From contig NC_092329.1 in NCBI RefSeq assembly GCF_036785885.1, forward strand, positions 5,518,001-5,582,000: a stretch of 64,000 nt of DNA, read 5' to 3'. The notes under the pieces were generated by a model. That model saw only the letters and a list, made by a program, of their open reading frames with translations, had not been told where the DNA came from and made no database searches. Positions 1 through 33,279 of this stretch are shown here, one piece after another; position 1 is the first letter of the stretch; each line of letters starts with the position of its first letter. The position numbers were made by a program, and so were the translations under genes. The stretch is from Coffea arabica (taxonomy: Eukaryota > Streptophyta > Magnoliopsida > Gentianales > Rubiaceae).

Positions 1-152
1 AGGATCCTGTTACCTATATTCTAGGGCTGCAATATTCCTGTTGAAATTCGATGTTTAGGTTATGTCATATTTTACATATGCTTCTATGGATCGGATTATC
101 ATGCTCTGCTACACCTTGTTGCATTTTGTGATCTAACAATTTCGTCTTTTAG

Positions 153-22124
<21,972 letters not shown>

Positions 22125-23345
22125 CAAAGAGTGCTGGCCAACTCCTAAGTTTTCTGATGGAGGTATTTTGCATCTTTTCTGTTGCATACAGCTGTGAGTG
22201 CGTATGATCTAATCTCAGATACATGACTTGCTTATGTTCTCATCTGCAGGCGAATTGGAATTTGCATTATGTATTGCAAGGGATTTCATCTGAGCTCTGG
22301 ATATCCATTATACTGTAGTTTTAATGGTTCGAAAGCCCTGTAGTTTTGTAACCACAAAGAGGAGAGCTGGAAAAGCTACACTTCTCCGCATCAATTTTGA
22401 CCAGTTACGGAAGAAGTTGACTGTTTTGGTGGGTGACCGCTCCAGGGATCGGAGCGAATTGATTGTAATTATATCTCGGAACTAGCAAAATTACTGATGG
22501 CACAATAATTTTCCAAGTTATAAAGCGTTATTCATTCTTCCTTCCCTTTTGGGGAGTTTCAAGTATTCCTTATCCATGATTATTTTCTGAGAATACAAAT
22601 TGGACATGTAGAGAAAAATGATTTATTAATTCGACATTTTTAAAATTTTTTCGTACAATTCCACATTTAGCTTCATATAATTCCTTTTTTTTTTTTTTTT
22701 ACTATGTAAAAAAACTAAACTGCCCATGAGTTCTAAACTTTTCAACTTTTCATATGCAATTCAGCTGCCACCAGTGAGGATTTGAAAGCCCTTCTGGGTA
22801 TTGGGTCCCTGACAACGTAAAATGCCGTGGTGACTCTTTTTGCGTCTTCTTCATCCACATGGTATCGAAGCAGGTTAGAAGTTGTCATATCAAATAATAA
22901 TAATAATAATAATCAACTGGCGAGTGTAAACAATAAATATTCTTCCAAACTTTTTGCCTAACTAAAGAGAAGGTTTATGTATGTGAATCCGTAAGTGGAG
23001 TATAAAAATCATTACTACGTATGTCTATTTGGAGTATACGGATACATCTAATATTTACATTAGTTTAAAATATCTTTTACTTTGAGGAAAGAAAAAAAAG
23101 GAAAAGAGAAATGAAAATCAAGAACGCCCCGACCCGTTATTAAATTATCAACCCAAATAAAAGTGAGAAAAGGCGGCGGACTGCTCGTCAGCTTCTCTTA
23201 TTATTTTTAACAAAACAAAATAAAATTCATTCAATTCAGAAGAGGACGACCACCATAGCCGTCGGTCTGACCATCATCGCAGAGTTGGAGTCGGACGACA
23301 GGAGATTTTATTATAGTTTAGTTTCCTTTCCTCCACTGGGGTCAA
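22125..23345. other. 3'UTR of the Ca2+-ATPase gene and convergent intergenic space
   Basis: The stretch after the ECA3-like stop holds its 3' untranslated region. A possible 3'UTR intron runs from 22163 (donor gtattt) to 22249 (acceptor ctgcag). A poly-T run lies near 22685-22702 and an (aat)n microsatellite near 22893-22913. The SCPL gene A 3' end arrives from the other strand. No coding region was seen. Confidence 0.5.
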
Positions 23346-26300
23346 TCATAAAGGTTCGTAGGATATCCACCTTTGGAACATGGCTCTGCACTGAACTGGC
23401 TTGTACTCTGGTGCCGTGTGCCCAGCTCCCTGTAGGCAGACGCAAGACTGAGCAAGAACTCGAGCATATAAGACCTCAAATCAAATGTAATGAGATGTGC
23501 ATTCCAAAGTTTTATGTTATCCCCAGGGAATTTTTATTCTAGTTAAAAGGGAGGGATAAAGAGAGAGTCCATTTCTTGCCTTGACTGTCGCGAATGTCAT
23601 CCGGTTGGCATAAGTTCTCGTATATCTACACAATCACAGGATATATTATAAAAGCCTCAAATTTAGGGTTTTGTCAAGAGCTTCACGTCGAGTTAAAAAT
23701 GCATAAGAAGCTAATTCTTGGAACCTACCCAGCAACTTGACCTTCAACAAACCAAGGTCGCCATTCATCTACAATGCTGTAGTTTAGAGATCTTATCCAG
23801 TCTTGAGTTCCAAAATGCGGCAAAACCATGTCATGGTCACCACTGATTTACAAAAAAAAAAAAAAAGAATTTTCATGGCATATAGCAGTACTGCTCTGCT
23901 GGCTAACTTAACTTATAAGGATTCACTTCTAAATATAGTCATGATTAAGGCATCTGTGGAAATAAAATTGCTCTACCTGTAAACGAGTGACCTGTAGCCT
24001 AAGGTGCTGAGATTTGCATGATAAGGTACGCTGCTGTGGATTGTCTTTGTATAAAGCAAGTTGTCGTTGCATCGATGCCAATATCCAACATGCTTCTGCG
24101 TGAAGTGTACAAAAGTTTGTGATGCGATATCAGAGGAAATCTGGTTCATGGACTAGAAGGAGCGGAATTGTGTAAGAGCAATAAATTTAGGAGCCAAAGC
24201 TGTTTGGCACTGCAATTTTTCCATTATAGTACCTGTTGCCCATTTCTTTTATTGCATCCTGCATTTACAGATTTTATTTCCTCGCCAAATTTCATCACAT
24301 ATTTTTGCAGCCTAGTTTACTTACTAATGGTTGAAAGTTTCACATCACCAGAAATTAGGAGCAATGAGACAGCAATCGGATTTATTCCACATGCTGTATC
24401 AATCTCCAACAGTGGATAGCTAATGTCGTCATGCTCTTTTTCGGAAGATTCTTTTTTGTTTTTGTTTCTTCTACTGAGATGCACTTTCACTCGTTCTTTC
24501 CTCTCTGCGTAAGAAAAATATGTCTCAACATGGATTACGTTCTAATAAGCCAACATGGATATCTTTCATTATTAGGAAACTAGAGTGCTCCATTTGCCGT
24601 GAATTTATTTTCCTGTGATGTTGTAAATAACCACAAAACATTATGTCAAATTCTCACTCAATACAGTAGCCCAGTAAAAGTAAAACCTGCATCCGCATGC
24701 ATAATGTCGTCAAGACTGAAGTGAAAAGGGAGAAGCATTAGCTTGAGTGAGCAAGCATACTGCATCTAAAGTTAAGGTGATTGAAAGTACCTTCGGGATG
24801 TCGAGGGCTTCCCGGACACTTTGGTCATTAGCCCAAATTTCAGCCAGCACAAATGCTTGTTCCTTCCAAAAAATGGGTTAAAATGAATCGTAAGGATCCA
24901 GAAAACTAACTGGTGAATATGAAGCTATTGCTATGGGAGTTGTGGCAGATGACAAGATCTTACACGACATTTGAATGCAAGGAGTAGGTCATGTCCACTA
25001 AGTTCTTGGGATGTTTCATCCAGATCTCTTCTCTGAGCATAGGTTTTTTGAGGCTTTGGCGCTCGTAAACCACAATAATTTTCCAAAATGTTCGAAAATT
25101 TGATGCTCTCAACTAACTGCAGAGGTCCATAATTGACGTCATTATCTTGATATCGAATATTACAAGTATGTAGTAGTTGAAGACTCGTAAAAGGTAACAG
25201 TTGCTAGTACCTGATTAAAGTTCTGCATATCCTTCATACACAGAAAGTTTTCAGGATCTATAGTTATGTACATTCCTTTACAATTCCTGATCAAGGACTG
25301 TTTAAGAATGATGAATATTATGATCAACAGGAGGAGTACAAGAGAAAAGATGATCAAGGAAATCAAGAAATATGCCACCTCATGGAGGTCATCAGGGATA
25401 AGCCCCATTCCATGAGCAAATTGCACTCGATAGTTGTGATCCAATGGAGTTGCTCCTGGATTGCCAAGTAAGTATCCCTGAAAACCATTCCGATAAATTA
25501 CTATGACACTGGTTACGTTATCTTGTTGAATGCCATCATCACTCTATCAATGATTGGCATATGAATATTTGATACCTTAAGATCAATCAGTGGCTGATTT
25601 CCATTTTCATTCCCTGCAGTGCCAAGAAAACGAAGTGTTTGAACCGTCTAAAGCAACCACCTCCACTCATGAAAATGAGGTCTAAATTAACTCATGATAC
25701 ATATAGAGACTGGCTGCACCATGACATATCATATCAACAGAGATGATTTCCACAAAAGACTCCCTTCATATCTCATATTTAAAAGGCTGCAAAGATGCAA
25801 TGTCTTGAGAGAACTTTTAGGGATTGACTTCCAAGTAGGAACATGACATTCGATCCTCTAGTAAATGCAGCTGATGTAATGTACACCATCAATAATCTAA
25901 ATCTCCCTTACAATCTTTGAGCAGCATAACAAAAATTTCATCTCATGCTCGCAACATTTTTCATTTGTTATCCAGTTGAAAGTTTCTTTTACTGTAGAAA
26001 ATTAGCAGAAGTTATTAAAAGGAGGAGGTAGACAAACCACTATGGCTTAGGCAAAAAGTATCATATTTCACAGTGGGAGAGAACTGACATAATAGTTGCA
26101 GTCAAGCAAGTATAAAACTGAAGCAAGTTATAAACCACTCGCAAAACCAGGGCCAAATTTTAGGTGATTTCGGTCTTTCAACTGATTAATATTGATCCGT
26201 CAAAAGTTCTTACCATCTGATATTAATTGTGCTATGACTGGAACAGGAAGACCTGAATACGAGTCTCCACCAATGTAGAAAGAATTTGACAAGTGCTCCG

Positions 26301-29300
26301 GGTGATCAATCAGAAACTGGAAATTAAATAGAACCAGTAACATCAGAAATAAAATATATTATGCAGGCAATTTCAATATCATAAGCATTCTTTCCACCTT
26401 GATGGTATGCAATCCCACATGTTTTATAATTATTGAGTTGTGAATCCAAGTTGGAACCCGAATTACAAAGTGATGGAAGATTTCTTTAAAAATATTTGCA
26501 TCATTTGTTTTGGGAGACCATAACCTTACGAATTCCTTATAATGGTGGATGTTGTACCAGAAGAATTGACAGTAAAAGAGGCTCACCTTCCTAAGAAACT
26601 GGTAAGCTTGATTGCTTGCTTGCAAAGTAGTAGATTCAAGAGCCTCTGGATTTCTTGCGTAGGAAAATCCAGTACCTACTGGCCAGTCCAAAAAAATTAT
26701 GCTTGCCACCTAAACATGAAATCCGCCAATCTCAATGTCATGATTTATACAAAGTTATACTACTATTATACATATATGTATCTGATTTCCTTTCAAGGAA
26801 ACACATCAAACCTCTGTCCAGGAATAAGGTTTCAAGACCAATCTGGGTAAACTGCCACTGTACTCCACTGCCTCAAAAGTAAATGGTCCTGTCAATTTTT
26901 TGGTAGGTAATTAGCATGTAGTAGTAATTTAAATGACTGAGAAAAATACCCCCATACTGATTCTGCAGTTGAAGACATAATGCAACATACAGAAAATGAA
27001 ATTTACAATGATGTTATCTCATCGAGTTTTAATTCCTATTATGATGAACAGCGTACAGTGTAACCATCTGAATAAGGAAAAGCTGAGATGTGGACAGCCA
27101 TGACAGGTTGCTGGAGTTATTCTGAAGAATGGCAAAAGAGTTTTTATATTCACGTCATTTTTGAATGTGGAAAAGGCAGTTTGAAAGCCAATCATGAATG
27201 GTTGAAGGGAGCATTATGAATTAAACATTCTGATTATACAAAAGCAAATTATCAGTTGCAAGCAATGTTTTAAAACCCGGACCGTCAATTGAACCGGTGA
27301 GGTGAAAGGGTCGAGATTCAACCGGTCGGACCGGTTCAATCTCGGTTCAATGAATTTTTTTAAAAATAATTTATATAAATATATATATGCACAAAATAAG
27401 ACATGCAATGGACTAATTTAAAATTTTATATGATGAAAAGTTCACTATTTTTGAATAATTTGGATTTTCAAGAATAAATTATTTAAATTATAAGTTAAAA
27501 CAAATAAATTTCATCTCAATTTCAATTATATCTACCAAAAAAATCTTAAATCCAACCCAAAAATATCACAATATTTTGAAATTATACAAATTCACGTCTA
27601 TGAGAATTTGATATTGTGAACTTAAATTTTAATTTACGTCTTTGAGATTTAAAGATTGTAATTTAAAAAAGAAAGTTTGGAGTTCGAAAGAAATTAAGAG
27701 AATTGAAAATAGAAATGCAAACTTGATAAGAAACAAAAAATGAGATAAAAGTGAGTGGTTGTGACATTAAATAATTTGGGTTAAAGAAAAATAATTCTTT
27801 TTTAACTTTTTCCAATTTAATGGGTAAAAACAAAATTAAAAGATAGAAGAAAACATCAATAAATTAAAACTAATGAGGTTTGATTAAAAATGGAGTGACA
27901 AAAGAAAATATGAGAGAGAAAAGAAAGAGTTGAAGATTAAAAAGAAAGAGTAATGAGAGGATGAGATTTTGTAAGAAAAATGGAAAAATGAAATATAGAT
28001 GTTTGTTTTATATAAATAAGTTATCAAAAAAAGCAAATAAGATGTGATGGTGCAATGGTTACTACATTGGTCTTTTATTACAAAGGTTTTGAATTCGAAT
28101 CTTGATAGAAGCATTTTGCAAAAAGTAAAAAAAAAGAAGCATTTTGCAAAAAGTAAAAAAAAAAAAGGAAAACTCAAAAATCGGTTCAACACGGTTCACC
28201 GGTTCTGGCAAAGTCAACCAGAGTATAGAACCGGACCGGTGTCATGGCCGGTTCGCGGTTCAACCGGTCGAACCGGCCGGTCCGGTCCGATTTTCAAAAC
28301 ATTGCGTGTATTGCAAGACATACATAAACTCCAATACTGAACTTCCCTGCATACACAAATTCACTCTCAGTTAAAGATTGTATACCTATTTCATAGACGA
28401 GACCGGAAATTGAACTGCAACCAGGGCCTCCGGTAAGCCAAAGGACCAGAGGGTCCATTTCTGGATTTGATTGGGACTTAATGAAGTAGTAGAAGAGCTG
28501 CACATCCTCTGATTCGTCCACACCTATGTACCTGAGCTTTAAAAATTCACCCTGTTAGTTTGATCAAGTAAATTATGCGCTGATCCTACAAACTTCGAAA
28601 AAAAAACGGCAAGGGATAAGGTGAGGGAAGGAGTAAGATTCAAACTCTCATCTTTAAACTGCAAAGAAAGGCTAACATAACTACTGCTAGTTAGGCTCCA
28701 TCATGTGATAGAACAATCGTAAAGTTCCAGGATTTATAATGATCAACCATTCCAGATAGGAATTAACAAAAATATTCTAAAACTATAAAAAGATATGTAA
28801 AGTTCAATCTAACAACTTGATGTAAGCATTCTCACACATTAGTAACATATCTTGAGTTCAGACATATCTCTACCCCTTAATATTTAGAGACTAAAAACTC
28901 GCATGATTGGAGTTTCGGAATTTAGAAGTCGTACTAAGTTTAGCTTAATTAATTGTTAGTGTATATTTCACTGTATTTTAGTTCATTATAATGATATTGA
29001 ATTCTAATCTGCTTGTATTGATGCTCACAAGTAGCCGAAGTATATATATATATATATCATCCAATTATCACAGAGCCATCATAGATTAGCAATGAGCAGG
29101 GTATACAGAAGGAGCTACAAAAAAGAAGAAAAAAAGATCTATCATTACAAGTAACACGTACGCACTGACCCTGTTTCCAGATGAAAAGGCAGTTTTCCAT
29201 CAAAACCCGGAAGAAACTCGAGTTCAGAACCGGCCCATACTTGAAGCTTCGAGTTTGAGTTGAAACAAACTTGCAATACAAGCGAAAGCAGCAGCACTAT

Positions 29301-29345
29301 GAAATCAACAAACTCTCCCTTCGACTTCCGTTTCGGTTCCGCCAT
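23346..29345 (-). CDS. Serine carboxypeptidase-like protein A (SCPL clade I, 14 exons, intact)
   Basis: Secreted or vacuolar alpha/beta-hydrolase; clade members are peptidases or acyltransferases that use 1-O-glucose esters. Exons (- strand, 5' to 3'): 29345-29170, 28531-28386, 26888-26812, 26709-26587, 26316-26214, 25613-25576, 25477-25379, 25297-25211, 25116-24964, 24862-24791, 24095-23977, 23842-23729, 23625-23580, 23429-23346. They join in frame to 478 residues and TGA. An N-terminal hydrophobic segment (about residues 13-30) fits a signal peptide. [19 protein letters not shown] is the clade's N-terminal signature. The oxyanion motif GGPGCS is at 93-98, nucleophile Ser193 in GGDSYSG, Asp segment SGDHD at 398-402 and His455 in GAGHTAPEY (usually GGGH). 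The intron after 23580 starts with GC. Exon 2-3 intron carries the repeat at 27262-28305. Whether it is hydrolase or acyltransferase cannot be told from sequence. Confidence 0.92.
27262..28305. mobile_element. Non-autonomous inverted-repeat element in gene A intron 2
   Basis: The left end gcaatgttttaaaacccgga and right end (reverse complement reads gcaatgttttgaaaatcgga) form imperfect terminal inverted repeats, followed inward by many accggt/aaccgg motifs on both sides. The AT-rich core holds a short tandem repeat of agaagcattttgcaaaaagt near 28110-28165. No transposase was found and no clean target duplication was identified, so the superfamily is unassigned. Confidence 0.65.
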
Positions 29346-29548
29346 TTTTGCTTGTCAATTACATTTGCAGTGCGGCTTACGGGCACAAATATCTATCTGA
29401 GCTTCCGGGCTTCAGCCGACAATCATTGATTCAGTCATAATGCAGAGTTAGGGTGCAGACGCGTGTCAGTTCACACGACGAAGTACATTTTTTGTCATCG
29501 TCTCGGGCCCTCGTAACTTTTTTTTCTTGTTTCGGCGGCCGCGTTGAA
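29346..29548 (-). promoter_or_regulatory. Probable promoter and 5'UTR of SCPL gene A
   Basis: This is the upstream sequence between the gene A start codon at 29345 and the repeat block beginning near 29549. No specific motif is called; the position alone supports this. Confidence 0.35.
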
Positions 29549-29910
29549 AAGGTGATTGCAGAAACCACACCCGAGGTTTCTTTGAGTAGCACCCACCTCC
29601 CCTATGATTTACAAAATAGCACTGACCTCCCTAGGAACTAATTGTGGCCTGTTGCTGTCAAAAGAGTGTGTGAATTTACCTAGCAATCCCCAATTATTTG
29701 TAGTTATGTGATGAAGGAATTTTGCAAGGGATAATTGCAGAAACTTCCCTTGAGATTTCTTTGAGTAGCACTCACCTCCCCTATGATTTACAAAATAGCA
29801 CTGACCTCCTCTAGGAACTAACTGGGCCTTATTGTTGTCAAAAGAGTGTGTGAATTAACCTAGCTATCCCCAATTATTTGTGGTTATCTGATGAACGAAT
29901 TTTACAAAAG
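29549..29910. repeat. 179-bp tandem duplication of transposon-end-like sequence
   Basis: Two direct copies with period 179 (anchor ttgcagaaac at 29556 and 29735) share cacctcccctatgatttaca and gagtgtgtgaatt blocks. The second copy starts gggataattgca. A reverse-complement match (gggaaaattgcactcacctc) ends near 31500, so 29549-31500 may be one or more nested elements bounded by these ends. Confidence 0.7.
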
Positions 29911-30110
29911 AATGAATGTTGCTTGTGAACGAATTAAGGGAGTAAATAAGCTAATTAATTACTAATTAAACAAATTGAGTAACTAGTTGTTTAGTATTAC
30001 CCTTTAAAAAATGTTTAGTAACTTAAACAAATTGTTTAGTATTACCCTTTAAAAAATGTGGACGAATCCAAGTTTGGAAGAAATGTAACCAATGGACCTA
30101 ACTGGGGGAC

Positions 30111-30640
30111 TAGGGCTGCAAACGAATCGAGCCGCTCGCGAGCCGCTCGAGTCAAGCTCGAGTCGAGCTCGCTATTAATCGAGCTCGAGTCGAGCTCGAG
30201 CCGGCTCGAGTCAAACTCGAGCTCGAGCTCGAGCTCAGAATATTAAGCTCGTTAGCTCGCGAGCCGGCTCGCGAGCTTGGGTATATATATATATTTTTTA
30301 TTTTTATTTTTATTTAATAATAAAATTACGTATATTATATATATTTTTTTTTATTTTTTTATTTTCATAGTAAAATTACGTATATATCCTTAATATTTTA
30401 TAATTTATTAAGAAAAAAATATTATTTTATTTATTTTTTTAAAAATAAAATAATTATTTTTTATTTTTTTTCGAGCTCGAGCTCGAGCTCGAGCTCGGCT
30501 CGACTTGATTCGAGTCGAGCTCGAGCTCGAAATTTGCCAGCTCGTCGAGCTCGAGCTCGAGCTCGAGCTTGGTAAAATTTAGTCGAGGCTCGGCTCGATT
30601 AGCTCAAAGCTCGACTCGGCTCGGCTCGTTTGCAGCCCTA
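30111..30640. mobile_element. hAT-type non-autonomous element, CTCGAG-rich
   Basis: Terminal inverted repeats begin tagggctgcaaacga on both ends (15 of 15 match). The element is flanked by an exact 8-bp direct repeat tgggggac (30103-30110 and 30641-30648), the hallmark of hAT insertions. Sub-terminal regions are built of gctcgag/cgagctc repeats that fold on each other and the centre is AT-rich. No transposase. Confidence 0.9.
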
Positions 30641-30648
30641 TGGGGGAC

Positions 30649-33279
30649 AAAGTGTTCAATCCGTCGGCCAGTTACTGATTATAGGAAAATCCACCGAGTA
30701 ACCAATATTCTGATCCTAAACCATTGGACAAATCTGGTGGATCAATCCGAGCTAACCATAGAACGGATTGTAAGTGGTTGATGAAATCAGTGGAGAAAAT
30801 GCAGAATCCATTATGTGTTGGGCTTCGTTGTTTTAATTTTAAACGATTTTTGTATTTTAAGTTATTTTCTACTTTCTAGTGTCTGTTTGGATCTTGTAAG
30901 TCTACTAAGGCATATCTAATCTATGTAGCACGTTAATTGAGTCTTGTTAAAGTTTAGAAAATTGTGTCAAGTAAAGTTGTCAAATCCAATTAGGGAACTT
31001 GCATTGTTTTCATCTTGGATTAGATTTTTGTATCTTGTAAGGCTATAAATAAGTCTAACTTGTAACGTTTTCAGAAATTAAAGTCAAACACTTCACCTCC
31101 AACTACCAAATTAAAGTCAAGGAAACCAGCTGTGTTTTGAGTAGTGGATTGCTAAACCAGATCTCATTTATAAGCTGGTGCAAATTCAAACCTCATTTAG
31201 CCATTTAACTGGCCATTACTTTCACATGATACTTAAACTGTTACAGGTGCATTTGAAATGGTTTGCACTTATACCTTCTGAAGTTTGTTGATCCTTAATA
31301 ACTTTTGTCTTTCCTTTGCTAATACTATTAGGCAAGCAAGATGAAGGGCAAATCTGGCATAAATTTCTCATCTCAATCTTTAATACAATTCTTTAATGGG
31401 ACTCTTTCTAGCTTGAACCGAATTTGCAACGGGTTCTTTAAGTTCAGGGGTGGTCAATACAATTTCTTGAACCAGAGGGGAGGTGAGTGCAATTTTCCCT
31501 TGAATATAACATGAGAATAAATGTGTCTTTTTGCATTTAAGTGCTAAACTAGATATAAGATTATATGCACTAACTAGTTAAAGCAACCATTTGGCGCTGG
31601 CTTAAAAATTTTTGTTTTAACAGTCCAGCTCCAAATTTTGTTTTTGTGATAAAGGACTGTAATGAAGTATGAACTTGAGCTTTAAATTACAACAAATATT
31701 TCTACTCCAATTAATCTAATATATATAGCGACTAAATATGTGTGACGTGTCAGATGGACGAAATTTCATAGCCGTGGTGAGGACTGAGGAGAAGCCTGTT
31801 TACAAATCGTTGCTTATCTACACAGCGTTAGGTTTAGAATAGATTATTGCAAAAATTTTCTATTTTCTCCACAATTAGAACTCGTATTTCCTGTTTAATG
31901 ACATTTTGATGGGCTATAGGGAAGTATGTGAGAGCTTGGCTGGCAATCCTCGTGTCAATGACAAGTATTCAAATTCAAAATGAAGTTAAAGTTGCTTTTT
32001 TCTCCCTTCTTATTTGATAAATGAAGTACGTAGAAGTTATTGTTCCTAACTATTGCTAAACATGACTTTTAATGGCTTTTTCACAACAAACTATTGTTCA
32101 ACCTTTGTGTTTATATTTTAAATCTTACCAGGGAAACGGAAAAAGATGAGAGCTTTTTCACAAACAAATGTTTAAATTGTTTTGGGTATTATTATTATTA
32201 TTTAAAGGAGATTCTAAGTCCTGCAGCAAAGGGGAAGAATCTGTCGTCATCTGATTAAAGTCCTTAATAAATTACGTATTGGGGATCAATTACTGTTTGT
32301 TGATAATATATAATCATTTTTTATGATAAAATAATATACTTTTGTGATACCATATCTTATGATAAGTAATATATTTATGGCCATGGCCCGATGACATAAT
32401 GCTGTCGCTCCCAACTTACGGACCTTGTTTCAAGTTCATTATATATCCAGTCCATATTAAAAAACTTTTTTTTTTTTTAGTAAGTGGGAGGTTTTAAATT
32501 TAAGATTTCCTATCTATAATTTCTCTCACTTTACTATCCAATCCAACCCTCTCGCCCTCCCCTCCTCCCCCACTCCATCACTAGGATTTATTATAAGATA
32601 ACTCTTTTTTTTTTTTTTTTTAATGTCAATTGATAACATCTACCTGACACCTTGCTAATCTATATTAGGAAGAGAGTCACCTGAACCAAGGGTGCTACTA
32701 CTACACGCACTGTAAATTTAACTGCAACAGTATTGGTTCTGAATTGCATCGTATGCATTGTTTTGTCTGATGGCCGAATCACCTAAGTCGAGTTGGGTTT
32801 TACTAAAGTATATACACGCATTACATTTTTCTTGTCTACCTATCAAAATAGACATGTATTGTACGCAAGAAGGTGGACAAAACAGAGAGCAGCACAAAGA
32901 AAGCCCAGTGGCTGCCTCATTCTATGCGGGGTTGACTAGATAAAAATGTGACAACCATCAGTGGACAGTCTATCCAAGCTAGAACTAAGACGTTATGGTC
33001 AAAGGCCCTTGAAATAAGTTAAGAATTCTAAAATATAAAAGTATGCACTCTCCAAAAAAAACAAGTAACAAGAAATTTTTTTTTTTATTTTGATGTATTC
33101 CACAGCATGGCTAAGACATTTTCACCAATATTAGGTAAATTAAGTATTTGTTGTTGGACAAGTATCTGTAAGCAATCTTACACAAAAAAAAGTACATATT
33201 GGTCGCCTATACACGATTAAAAGCACAGGACATTTGAGGGATGGATTAGATGTGTGAAAATTCACCAATTGATTACACC
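30649..33279. other. Intergenic DNA between SCPL genes A and B
   Basis: AT-rich sequence with poly-T tracts (about 32466-32479, 32606-32622) and a transposon-end-like block near 31436-31500. No exon with coding character or SCPL similarity was found. Confidence 0.6.

Noticed and set aside
1..152. Possible upstream Ca2+-ATPase exon at the window start
   Set aside because: No frame here continues the conserved sequence before VILMILAANA; it reads as intron ending in tttag at 152.
28996..29060. (TA)n run near gene A exon 1 as a regulatory element
   Set aside because: Plain microsatellite in an intron; no evidence of function.
30058..30246. Ser-rich open frame (ESSS repeats)
   Set aside because: It lies in the CTCGAG repeats of the hAT-type element; translation of a simple repeat.
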